Under the pieces are notes generated by a model, which saw nothing but the letters and a program-made list of their open reading frames with translations, had not been told where the DNA came from and searched no databases. Below, one piece after another: positions 54,095 to 64,000 of a stretch of DNA of 64,000 bases (the stretch's first letter is position 1; every line of letters begins with the position of its first letter). The position numbers were made by a program, and so were the translations under genes. The stretch is from Glandiceps talaboti (taxonomy: Eukaryota; Hemichordata; Enteropneusta; Spengelidae), in the NCBI RefSeq assembly GCF_964340395.1, contig NC_135550.1, positions 9,142,864 to 9,206,863 of the forward strand, given 5' to 3'.

Positions 54095-54870
54095 AGAAAC
54101 AGATGAAGCAAATCAGGGCGTTATCTGATAAATTACTGACCAGATATCTTAATATGGACAAAGCAAATAGAGGTGTTACACAATAAATCAATAAATCATC
54201 AATCAGATATTCCGTACCTGGAAAATGCAAATAAAGGTCTATAGTAAATTATTGACCAGATATCCCATATACGGACAAGGCAAATAAGTATATTACATAG
54301 GGAATTATTGATGAGTTATCCAACACAACAAAGTAAATCAAGGTTTTACAGAGTGAATTATTTACCCTTATCCCAAATATGAACAAAGTAAATCATGGTC
54401 TTATATAATGAATTATTGACCTGTTATCCCACACATTAACAATTTAAATCAAGGTCTTATATCGTAAATTATTGACCTGTTATCCCACACATTAACAATG
54501 TAAATCAAGGTCGTATATAGTAAATTATTGACCTGTTATCCCACCCATTAACAACGTAAAGCAAGGTCTTATATAGTAAATTATTGACCAGTTATCCCAC
54601 ACATCAACAAAGTAAAGCAAGGTCTTATATAGCAAATAACTGACCTTTTATCCTAGATATGATCAAAGTAAATCAGGGTTTCATATAGTAAATTATTGGC
54701 CAGTTATCCCACACATTAACAAAGTAAATCAAGGTGTCACATAGTAAATTATTGATCAGTTATCCCACATCTGACCAAAGTAAATCAAGGTCTTATATAG
54801 TGACCTATTATCCCAGATATGAACAAAGTAAATCAAGGTTTCATATAGTAAATTATTGCCCAGTAATGGG
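54095..54870 (+). repeat. 56-bp minisatellite, about 14 copies
   Basis: aagtaaatca-type starts are spaced 55-57 bp apart (54331, 54386, 54441, 54497, 54553, 54609, 54666, 54722, 54778, then 48 bp to 54826). Earlier units from about 54095 are more diverged. The unit contains ttatatagtaaattattgac and gttatcccacac. Confidence 0.9.
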
Positions 54871-54874
54871 ATGT

Positions 54875-56150
54875 GTTGTTTCAAAAGTGTCTTACATAAA
54901 CAGATGTGTGACAATTTAATTATACCTTGGAGGCAATTCTATAATTCTTTGAGCAAGAATGTGAGACAGTTTCAGTATTATTGTTCATATTAAAGTTATA
55001 GTTATCAGTATGAAAGTAATTGCCTCATAAAACTGGGACTCATCATCTTCATTTCACTCATCAACCTGAACTAATGTCATACCCTCATAAAACATTATGA
55101 TCGTTAAATTTAAGACATAGCTCAAATAATCACTCATGGAGGTAGCAATTCTGCTTATTTTCGCACTAAGTGTTTGATCTGCTATGATTAGTAGGCCTAC
55201 TGTGATCTGGTATGTACATTGAGATGATAAAGTCAACAAACAAACAAACAAACAAACAAACAAACAAACAAACAAACAAACATAAACATAGACAGGTAGA
55301 TAGACACACAAAGAGCAAATGGTGTGATTGTCATTGAAATACACATAGTAATAATGTTATGTTTTACACTGTGCGTTCAAATTTCCCTAACACTGCTCAA
55401 TGCACTTTACAGTTATTACACCTGACACAACCAGTAACAGTAACAACGGCCCTTTATACTTCCTCAACTACCTGGGGAGCATACAATCCATTTTATTGGT
55501 AATTGTTGCTTTCAACTTCAGTTACGGTAATAACTTTCTCTTGTAGGTGCCAAAATTTGACCAAAATTCATTACTGTGTGTAACTTTTCTAAAACTACAT
55601 CTGAACTTTTTTTGACCTCAATTCCAGAGATATCTATAATGTGTAGCTATGCCAATATGCATTAATAAAGATGACATTTCACAGGCACTGGTATCACTGA
55701 TTTGACGTGGTTATTTACGAACACTAATAATTTTGTACCACGATTGCCGTCAGCTGTATAAAATAATCTGTTTCTCTGAACTTAGAATGTCTATGGTTAT
55801 AGTTTGATGGTGAATTCCAGGGTACTGATAATGTAATAAATCAATTATCATGATATTTAAAACTCTTTTGATTGATTTTATCACTGTTTGTATCGTTTGA
55901 GCAGACTGTAGCACTTTGTAGTTGACTTGTTTGATACTTCTACAACTTGCGCGATACGGCTCAGATGTCACCATCAATAGTACGACTGAACAGTCTCAGG
56001 AGTGGTATTGGGTGATACTTTACGCTATCATCAAATGGTATCAACACATAGCCATAAAGTTATCAAATATACATAATTTAAAAACCACAGAGTGGCTATT
56101 TTCATTTTATTTTACTTTTTTCATTATGTGTGTGTGAGGATTACGTTACA
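54875..56150. other. Non-coding DNA with a dispersed-repeat fragment
   Basis: (CAAA)n at about 55235-55280. The segment 55440-55500 (ggccctttatacttcct, ctggggagcatac) is a diverged copy of one at 63310-63360. An ORF at 55922-56137 has no support. Confidence 0.4.
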
Positions 56151-56152
56151 GT

Positions 56153-56351
56153 CGACTTGGATTTCGCTTTGAGAATGACTAAATGGTGCCGACATATTTT
56201 GATCTACGGCTGTGATCATGATCATGCAATCAACACTAACTTTTACGACTTTATGTTTCCACTACATTCTCAGGATGACTTTACAGAGATGGATTACAAT
56301 ATTTTTGCAACTGCTGAATTTGAGATGGCTTACATGTACTTGAAGGGTTGA
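56153..56351 (+). CDS. Weak candidate exon or gene fragment
   Basis: A long T-rich tract and ttacgttacag precede an open frame ending in TGA at 56351. The peptide (for example MTKWCRHILIYGCDHDHA and FTEMDYNIFATAEFEMAY) is richer in Asp, Glu, Tyr and Met than the AT-rich noise ORFs around it. I do not recognise it. A chance ORF is the main alternative. Confidence 0.2.
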
Positions 56352-56479
56352 TTAGCTAGATATAAATAGAAACCTCTAATGTCACTTTACACTCTTTAAA
56401 TACATTCTGCATGTACACTCATATCTTACACTTGATATATGATGTTCTCGATCACATGGCAACCAACGGATTACAATGA

Positions 56480-56692
56480 ATGCATGTTTTTTTTGGAATT
56501 TCCCTGAAAATCTAAATAATTGTAATCCCTTCACACTTTGCCATCTGAAAATTTTCTCCCTGTCCTCAGTTTTGAAATAAGAAATGGGAAATGTTGGGGT
56601 TTACCATCTAGTCAAGAAAATCACTAGTCTTTTATTTTCCCATAGTCAACACAGTATTTGGCAGCCATTATTGATTCTAAAATGGCTTCATT
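56480..56692 (+). repeat. Dispersed repeat, copy related to 42.8 kb and 59.2 kb
   Basis: It shares ctgaaaatc, actttg.catatgaaa/catctgaaa, gtttaccatct and tttggcagccat.attg.attctaaaat with 42820-43000 (inverted) and 59180-59370 (direct). In both plus-strand copies a TTAA-flanked element begins immediately after it. Confidence 0.6.
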
Positions 56693-57010
56693 TTAAAGTG
56701 GTCATATGGATAAGGATTTGGTATTTATTTTGGAATTTTTAATTTATTAAACAATTTTATCATGGTTTCATATTTGAAAAATCAATGTGAAACAATATAG
56801 ACCAAGTCCTTGTTTGTAATTGCAAAAAATTAATAAATGTTTGTTATTGTACGTAAAATAATAAACACTTTTTAGCTATTTGCAATGTATTGAGTTACAA
56901 ACACAGACTTCCTCGATGTTGTTTCACATTGAGGTAGCCATGATAAAATTGTTTTGTAAATTAAAAATCCAAAAATAAATACCCGATCCTCCTTCATATG
57001 GCCACTTTAA
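56693..57010. mobile_element. TTAA-flanked palindromic element, copy B
   Basis: TTAA occurs at 56693 and 57007. The left arm (agtggtcatatgga...ggtatttattttgga, aatttatt.aaacaattttatcatgg) and the inverted right arm match along most of the 318 bp, so the element is one large imperfect hairpin. Its interior gtgaaacaatatagacca matches copy A at 41978-42524. No ORF of its own. Confidence 0.82.
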
Positions 57011-57014
57011 TATC

Positions 57015-58405
57015 CTTTTGATCTTTATGAAAAAAGTTGCATGGTGAGGCCAAAAAACAGAAGAAGAATTGTTTGTGGTCAGGAAATTTGGTCTAAAGTG
57101 GTGCAACAACGTGAATTAAAATTTTTTTTTTTTATTTTCAACAAACTCAATCTTCTGCATGTATTTATGGTAGTTATTGTTCTTTTTATTCTTTACTTCA
57201 GAGAAAGTGTATATGTGGGGCAGATGCCATTTGCTTGTTTATGATTGGCTCTGCAGTTGTCTTCAAGGGTTATTGGGCTGGATAAACACACCAAAATAGA
57301 AGACCGACTGACGCGAGGGTAATAAGTGATATGTGCGCTGACCAGTAAAAATTCTATTTTTTGGGGGGCCTGACCCTAGATTTTTCCCCCTTGATTTTAG
57401 CAGAGCTTTCTTGAACAAAATATAAGAAACAGCAACAATTTTAAGATTTTAATCTCTGATATGCCTACCATGTTATAAAACTATAAAATGTATTTATCAA
57501 TTTCTCGGCAGGAAAACCACAACTGAATTTCACAGGACTTTTACATTTTAGTGTGCACATAATGCTATCAGCTGATTATTTCTTTCATGTCACAACTTTG
57601 TTGCAAATTGTACACAAAAAGTTCATATCATACAAGTTGCACGATAATTAATCTGTGTAAAATTTGAATATCGTGCATTACTGGATAAAGGAATTCCTAA
57701 CAAAGGATAGACTGAATGATTCTTTTTTTTGGTGGTGGGGGTGATAGTGGCGGGGGAGGGTACTGCACTGAGAAACATAGCAAGGGAAAAGGGCACTGAT
57801 GTTGACTAATCGATCGGGTCAAAGTAATCTTTAAGACTTTTTAAGTGGAGAGTAAAAGGTAAAGGGGGGGGGGGACACTCAACAGTCACATATCCAAGAT
57901 AGTCACTATCATATTTGAACAGCAAATTGTTACTGCATTTGACCCTAATAGTATTAACAGAAGAGCTTTAATACTAACAGTTGTGTAATAAAGCTTAGAT
58001 TATCAATAATCTGGTACTAATTTTAACACATTCACGTGTGTTTTCCTCCTTCTGTCCATCTGTCGGCCTATATCTCTGTCACTTGCTTGTCTGTCTCTAG
58101 CTGAGTCCCTTTACAAACAAACAATATCATGTAACACACACATGTACACCAACACACATATGAATACTAAATTACAGAGAAGTAGAGCTCTTGATCAAAG
58201 TCCTGTCAACATTTTTATGAAGACTTTATAATTATGAACAGATGACATATGGTGGCCTCAGGGCAGATACTTGACAAAAGTGGCATGCCAGTGTCAGCTT
58301 GGTCTATAACAACAATTTAATAGATTTTGTGTGATCAGACCTTGCATAATTGTTATAATTAACAAAGAGTATGTAAGCAAAATTTCAGGGATACAAAAGA
58401 CACTT
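57015..58405. other. Non-coding DNA, no gene recognised
   Basis: G runs near 57363 and 57865. No exon with good borders. Confidence 0.35.
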
Positions 58406-58408
58406 TAG

Positions 58409-58918
58409 CTATTTAAAAAAAAAAATTAAAAAATTCCCTTCGCCTTTCAAAGTAACAGGCCTGGAACAAGTTGATTCATATTTGTTTGTGATGATAAATG
58501 GAAAGTTATTATTAAACCAAGGCTTTACTACTATAAATGTTTTTGCCACATGTGTTTCAGAATTGTATTTCACAGAATAAGCCTTGAAGTGGACATACCA
58601 CAGATCTAACACTTTATTGGTACTCATGTTGATCAGGCTGGTGGTCTTTACTATACGTATATCAACTGGTGGTGACGGCAATACCATATGCAGGTTTCCT
58701 CGTGGGACCATATATGACTCACCCCAACAAATGCTGTGTTTCAAATGACGTGTGACCAGAAGGAAATAACAGATTGTTGGGGTGATTATGCAGCAGGATG
58801 AGCTGAGGGAAACTGATGGATATGATATCGCCAGGGTATTATTTACTAGTATGATAGTTATAAACATGTGTTTTGTCACTCCTACACCCAACATCCAGTT
58901 CCTGCATCTGACACCCAC
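58409..58918 (-). CDS. Candidate exon, 169-codon ORF after a strong acceptor
   Basis: The open frame begins exactly at the base after a strong acceptor (ccctgggttgtttttag) and runs 169 codons to a stop. It is the longest ORF in the window that is not made of simple repeats. The N-terminal half is hydrophobic and Cys/Ser-rich, with one or two possible membrane segments (ITPTICYFLLV). The C-terminal half is mixed. A possible donor inside (TGTG|GTATGTCC near 58593) would end in phase 2, which the weak exon at 52639 could accept. I do not recognise the product, and an old transposon fragment is possible. Confidence 0.27.
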   Translation of the reverse strand: MGVRCRNWMLGVGVTKHMFITIILVNNTLAISYPSVSLSSSCCIITPTICYFLLVTRHLKHSICWGESYMVPRGNLHMVLPSPPVDIRIVKTTSLINMSTNKVLDLWYVHFKAYSVKYNSETHVAKTFIVVKPWFNNNFPFIITNKYESTCSRPVTLKGEGNFLIFFFK

Positions 58919-58924
58919 CTAAAA

Positions 58925-59365
58925 ACAACCCAGGGAACACACACAGTTTGGTACACATGAGGGGGCCAGCCTTGGATTATGATATAATTTTAACCATGAC
59001 CATGTAACTTCAATTTAGTATTTTATAATAACTTGTTAACATCAATCATACTGGTCTGACACACTAATACCCAGACTTATGAAACTGGAAGTACATCAAT
59101 AATCTTGTGAACTCCTTATCCATGACTATTACTAAATGACAACAATTAACTTTTTACTACTTCGTCTAAGAGTGCCTTGGGGATCAATTTCACTGAAAAT
59201 CAAAGTTTTTCCAAACTTTGTCATATGAAAGTCTGTTCTCTGTCTTTTTTTTTAACGAATAAATAAAATGTTTTTGTTTTTTATCATGGTCTTCTTTCTA
59301 AGGAAATTTACAATCTTGTATTAAGAGTTAACGCAGTGTTTGGTGGCCATATTGGATTCTAAAAT
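58925..59365. other. Non-coding DNA with a dispersed repeat
   Basis: 59180-59369 is the third copy of the repeat seen at 56480 and 42820, including ttggtggccatattgg. Confidence 0.5.
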
Positions 59366-59369
59366 AGTA

Positions 59370-59728
59370 TTAAAGGGGCACAAGCTGCGTTTATAAAAAT
59401 TTTACTCAAGTGAACCTTGATTAATAAACTACTGAGTATTATAGTATAATATTGATGTCGATGCAGGCCTTCTATGGTATTTCAATTGCCTTCTAATTTT
59501 GTTAGTAACAGTTGATTGCATAGTATGGATTCCTCAACATTTTTTGGTATATATCAAAAATTACATCATCAGATAGTTTATATGTTATATCTTAATACCA
59601 GGTTTGAGTTCACTCACTTGAAAGTGATAGATATGTTTATTTCAGTAGGTAGAATACTATGAGTGACTTTTAAATAGACAACATAAATCTCGCCCATTAA
59701 TGTATAAACTCAGCTTGTGCCCCTTTAA
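59370..59728. mobile_element. TTAA-flanked MITE with 26-bp terminal inverted repeats
   Basis: The left end, ttaaaggggcacaagctg followed by cgtttata (59370-59395), and the right end (59703-59728) are inverted copies that differ at one of 26 positions. Both begin with TTAA, the piggyBac-type target site. The 359-bp element has no ORF of note and is not palindromic inside, unlike copies A and B. Confidence 0.85.
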
Positions 59729-59929
59729 CTTTGATATCATTTTGAACATTATTATTTCACAAATTTGTATGATGGTCCCTCATCATTTTCCTTGATTTTA
59801 ATTGAAAATGGGATTGAGTTTTCCCTCACACAAAGTTAGAGCAAAATGATGTTTACAGATGCATGATGTTTACAGAAAACAGTACAATACTTTAAAATGA
59901 ATGTCAAAAGTACCAGCTATTATTACATA

Positions 59930-60120
59930 CATGTATGTACCAGAGATTACTTGCACTGGTGCGCACGCATACTAGTGGTATTTGCACTGCAGTGCACTAC
60001 TGAAAACATTATTGCATACATGAACTTGCATGTAAATAATATGTAAATGATGACGCAATTGTTCGTTCTACACAAAAGTGCGAGATCGCATAGTGTCATA
60101 TTTACGGAAATTTGTTGTTT
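59930..60120. other. Cluster of short perfect palindromes
   Basis: It contains tacatacatgtatgta near 59924-59940 and tgcactgcagtgca near 59983-59997, plus several tgca/catg-rich inverted motifs, directly before the foldback element. Confidence 0.55.
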
Positions 60121-60146
60121 CGGATAAACATAATTATGTAATAATA

Positions 60147-60335
60147 ACAGAACCCCATGCCGTGTGAGTTCCAGTGTGGGTACTCAGGGATATTTGCACT
60201 CATGCTTGCAGTGTTTTCTGTTGCACTTTCACTGACTATGCTTGTGAAGTACTGCCACAGAGAACACTGCAAGTATTTGTACACCACCGAGTACGTAATA
60301 CGTAATACTTGCAATTGTGCGTCATGGGGTTCTGT
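60147..60335. mobile_element. 189-bp foldback element
   Basis: Termini acagaaccccatg (60147-60159) and catggggttctgt (60323-60335) are perfect inverted repeats. The inner arms at 60205-60221 and 60257-60273 (cttgcagtgtt.tctgt) pair at 16 of 17 positions. Intermediate gtactc/gagtac segments also pair. Overlapping ORFs on both strands are by-products of this symmetry. Confidence 0.78.
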
Positions 60336-60339
60336 CATA

Positions 60340-63300
60340 TTTTTTCTTCAATGTCGCCAGTAGTCCAACAATATAGACTTGATACGGAAATACGTAACAG
60401 ACAAGAAACCTTATCAATGAAGTCTAGTCGAATGAATAATTGATGTTAGTGTAACAAACGATTCACACTTTGTTCTGATTGGGATAGACATAAAGTGTCT
60501 ACGTGAGTGCACTTACTCTTAGTTTCCAGACTCTATTCTCTAGTTAACACATTATTTATGCATAGGTGACTATAGAAATTAACCGTTTATAAAAAATAAA
60601 TTAATGAAATGTCAACAAGACACATCACTTCAACATGTTTGAAAAATGTGTTAAATCGGAATACTTGTAATTTGAATACCAAAAACACGAATTGGTGGTG
60701 AACTATATAATTAGAGTTATAAAATGAAAATTTCTATTTGGATTTATTGCTCCAAAACTTGTGAACGTGTAAAAGTAGAGACATTTTTATCTTAAAGCCA
60801 TGAATCCAAAATCCATGAACCTTGCTATTTCATGTATTCAATTATACAGGTGTACAAGAATCACTCTCCAGGTATGACAACAAAGACCCCCCCCCCCCAC
60901 CTTCCCTTCCCCTGACTCCAACATGAGTGACCCTGTGCGTCTGAGGATAAGTCTTTGAAAGCTATCAACACCAAATGATAAATAACGAAAGTGAAGAGAA
61001 GACTTTGTGAACACCTGCAAAATAGTATAGAACCATTGTAGTATCGACTTGACACATGCATTTATACAGTGTCCTTGCAATTGATTGCATGAACTCGATC
61101 AAAAGATATCAATTTTGAACCTTATTTGGCGACAGACTGGCGGCATAAATGTCAGTGCGTATCTTGTACGACAACCTTGTCTTTGGCATAGAGATAAAGA
61201 GAGACATCTCGTCAAGCCTGCAGCTTACAGATTGCATCAATTATACAGCATTACTTCTTTTTGGGGGGGATCTAAGTGAGCGGATGACTCATATACCAAT
61301 CTATGGTTTGGCTGGCAAGCAATTTACTGACTAGAAAAAGGGACAGCTTTTCAAAGTCAAAGTTACATGATCAATCAATGTCAAGCTTATGCTGGAGGGT
61401 TAAAAACACATCATCGCATCATTGTTCTGTTCTTGGTATTTGCATGTTGCCATAAAATGGCCAGATGGTCGCTTAACGATGCGTAAAAGCTTTTTTATTG
61501 AGTTATATGAAAATAATTCGGAGATAATTTTTTGATGGTTTGAAAACCGTATGATGAAAAGATAATACATTCTTTCTATATTCATATTGTTCCTAATTTT
61601 AAACATGTTTTAATAAAAAATTCCAACGTCTACTTTTCAAAAGGAGTCATCAAACATCGCGTATGTTTTACATGATGAGATATTTATACGTAATTTTCAT
61701 ATTTTATTAAACTTCATTATAGGGTCAATACTTCCATTCAAATAAACAATTGGTGAAATGTAACTTTTAGATATCAGTATTTCCAGAGAGGTTTGCAAAT
61801 TCCTTTATAAAATAGAAAATGAAAAATGAAAATCAAATTTTCCTGTATCGTAAAATTCATTTTTTTTTTTGGAACACACGTCCAAGAGAGTGAGTAGTAA
61901 TAAGGTGATTTTTAGGATGGAAAGGACTTCAGGTAAATTCTTAAGAGGAATTCTGTGGATAATATTTGACATCTATTGATGTCAAGAGAATTGCAACACA
62001 GAGATATTTGTATGCCATTTAGGGGTAGGGGTGGGGATGACAAGCTTCACATGCAGACGCCCTTTAAATACCGAAATACTGTTTATGATGGAGCAATTCT
62101 GTTTGCTTTCTTCTATGGTTTAGTTTTTAGAATGATGAAGAATATAGAACTATTAATAATACTTCTCTTGTCATTAAAGCCAGTTTTAATTTGTCCACCA
62201 CTGATAAAAACGGCATTCAATGACAAGAGCGGTTGTATTAAACAATAAAATTTCACGAAATCAATGTTACGTTGTTTTTTTTAAAATTCATGGAAATATT
62301 GAAATTGAAATGAATGTCTTTCATCATTCTATGTTCTGTTGTCATGGAGATGGTCAGATTTGATAAGATGATATAAAAACGACAATGTGATCTCATCTAA
62401 ATTTGATTTTTAGTAAGATGATCCAATTTTAATCATCGCCAGCATTTTAGGCGTTTTCCAATTTCCGTACAATATTAGATTCACAGTTCAATGTCATTTT
62501 TTGTGACATCGGCATAGAAACCAGATGAGTGAACGCACACTATTGAATGTCAGATTTAAATAATTTCCTATCGTACATAATTTCATAACTTTTCATCATA
62601 TGGCCAAATACCGTAATTCAATGAATTTGCAATTTTCTCAAATTTCTCTGATAACCGAAGAGGAATGTGTCATATGGCTCTTTGTTGCAATGAATCTGAC
62701 ATTGTAATTGCAATGTCATCGAGCATTGTTACCAAATAGAAGATATTGTGAGATTATATTTTCAAAAACTGTCGCCTAGCTGTCACTGGAGTATTATTTC
62801 TGTGATCAGACAACCATCAATATATTTACTTAAAATTATCAAAATACAAAAATTAGACATTATGCATACAGCACTTTATCCATAAGTAGTACAGTATCTG
62901 GTTGAAATCGTTATAATGGTGGGGGTGGAGGTGGCACTGATTTTAGGGTGTGCACCTAACAAGCAATTTGATTGGATTTATTGTACTGTGCTATATGCGT
63001 ATGTATTTACAGCTATAGGAATACACATGTAATGATGTATGCTGATGTTGTAAGTTGTCTTATAAAGAATAACTTTTCATTCTCAGAGGAAAGCTAGCAG
63101 TTTATATATATATATCAGTTTATGCTGAAGGTTAAACGTTAAAATGTCCAATTTTGAATTTTGTGTAAGTTCTGACTGTTCGTTGAGGTTTGGTAGTTAC
63201 TAATTCAGAGTAACTACTCAGTCTACATGTACTATACACTACAAAGAAACAACTAATACATACCACTTTTACAATTATACACCACTGGCATGGACCCATG

Positions 63301-64000
63301 ACAGCACAATGGCCCTTTTAAAATACTTTGCCAATGCCCTGGGGGAGCATGCATACAACCCCTGCTCTGCCAGTTGTAAGAGTGTAATATCTTAATCATT
63401 CACATAGTATTAAAACCTTTAATCCTGACAAAGTACCCATTGATACAGAGCCGGTTTTTGATCATTTGATGATGAATCTATGAATTTCAGTTGAGGCATT
63501 TATCAAAAGTATAAAAAATTACGTGTGAAACTGTAACAGGCTTTTAAAGAAAATCCTGATTTAAAATCCAAACTGTACTTAAAAACCATTCATCGTGATA
63601 TTAGATTATAATAGTTATGCAATTGAACAGATTTAGGAGGTCGACATCCTTTCTGACATAAAATGCGAATTACTAACCCATTATTGAATCGTTATCTTTT
63701 CAACACATAATTTTGACATTTTTTGATTTTTGTTCCCAGAGGGGAATTTCCGTAAAAGTTCATTATCCTTTTAACATGCAATATTCAAGTGAACGCATTT
63801 CAAGTCAGCTGGGCAGCTAAACTTTTGATACTTTTTTTTCTAGTGTTTCTTTCTGTCTGTAGTTATTAGAGCATATAAAGGTATCACTGATTGTGAATCT
63901 TGAATGCAGTCTGCAAAGAAATTTGTTTTGTTTTGAAAAGGTCAAGGGTCATACTTGGAAGTCGATATGGTAAAGATTAAAAGAAAAGCTAACTAACTAA
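60340..64000. other. Non-coding DNA, no gene recognised
   Basis: C run near 60889. An 11-bp stem (ctcttgtcatt / aatgacaagag) at 62165-62229 encloses a segment similar to 23588-23625 (aagccagtttt.att..tccxccac). 63310-63360 resembles 55440-55500. No exon recognised. Confidence 0.4.

Noticed and set aside
51060-54870. Possible CRISPR-like arrays at 51.1 and 54.1 kb
   Set aside because: Units are contiguous tandem repeats with no unique spacers, and the DNA is eukaryotic. They are minisatellites.
60102-60363. Opposing ORFs of 78 and 68 codons at 60.1-60.36 kb
   Set aside because: They lie on the foldback element and mirror each other because of its symmetry.

Overview
The window looks like animal (metazoan) nuclear DNA: AT-rich, gene-poor and largely non-coding, with spliceosomal GT-AG exon borders, many tetranucleotide microsatellites (GATA, GACA, CATA, GAAT, CATT types), homopolymeric G/C runs, minisatellites and short non-autonomous DNA transposons. 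Nothing bacterial is present (no operons, no dense ORFs), and no virus, rRNA, tRNA or CRISPR array was recognised. A large-genome marine invertebrate is my best guess. It rests on overall texture only.

Genes. The one gene I can name is on the minus strand at about 8.07-9.06 kb, with a possible first exon near 9.5 kb. Three phase-compatible exons encode a protein that starts MDMLRFLTQKLKSQSLNEVT and reaches RPSLDFEKMQQ. These match the N-terminal and C-terminal signature motifs of the FAM53 family (vertebrate FAM53A/B/C; zebrafish simplet). The 3' part of the gene is uncertain; a candidate last exon lies at 3728-3930. A second, unidentified minus-strand gene is suggested by an exon at 44047-44229 and a 42-nt phase-matched micro-exon at 49644-49685. 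Weaker candidates lie at 43873-43987, 52558-52639 and 58409-58918. A short plus-strand ORF at 56153-56351 is a further weak candidate.

Layout. 1-9.5 kb: FAM53-like locus, its introns and possible 3' end. 9.5-36 kb: no gene recognised; very microsatellite-rich, with large arrays at 11.7-12.1, 18.1-18.6, 21.3-21.5, 21.8-22.1, 23.2, 24.1-24.6, 28.1, 30.4 and 34.0-34.7 kb, and a few conserved-looking unique blocks carrying RFX X-box-like motifs. 36-64 kb: few microsatellites but many minisatellites (70-bp at 44.6 and 46.6 kb, 58/55-bp at 51.1 kb, 56-bp at 54.1 kb) and foldback or terminal-inverted-repeat elements (36.5, 39.7, 42.0, 53.4, 56.7, 59.4, 60.1 kb). Three of these elements are flanked by TTAA, as expected of piggyBac-type insertions. 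The second gene's candidate exons are interleaved with these repeats.

The most interesting items are the FAM53-like gene, a family of TTAA-flanked palindromic elements, a nearly perfect 26-bp-TIR element at 59.4 kb, and an intronic 70-bp satellite in which most units carry a POU octamer (ATGCAAAT). I see no evidence of a new enzymatic or defence system.
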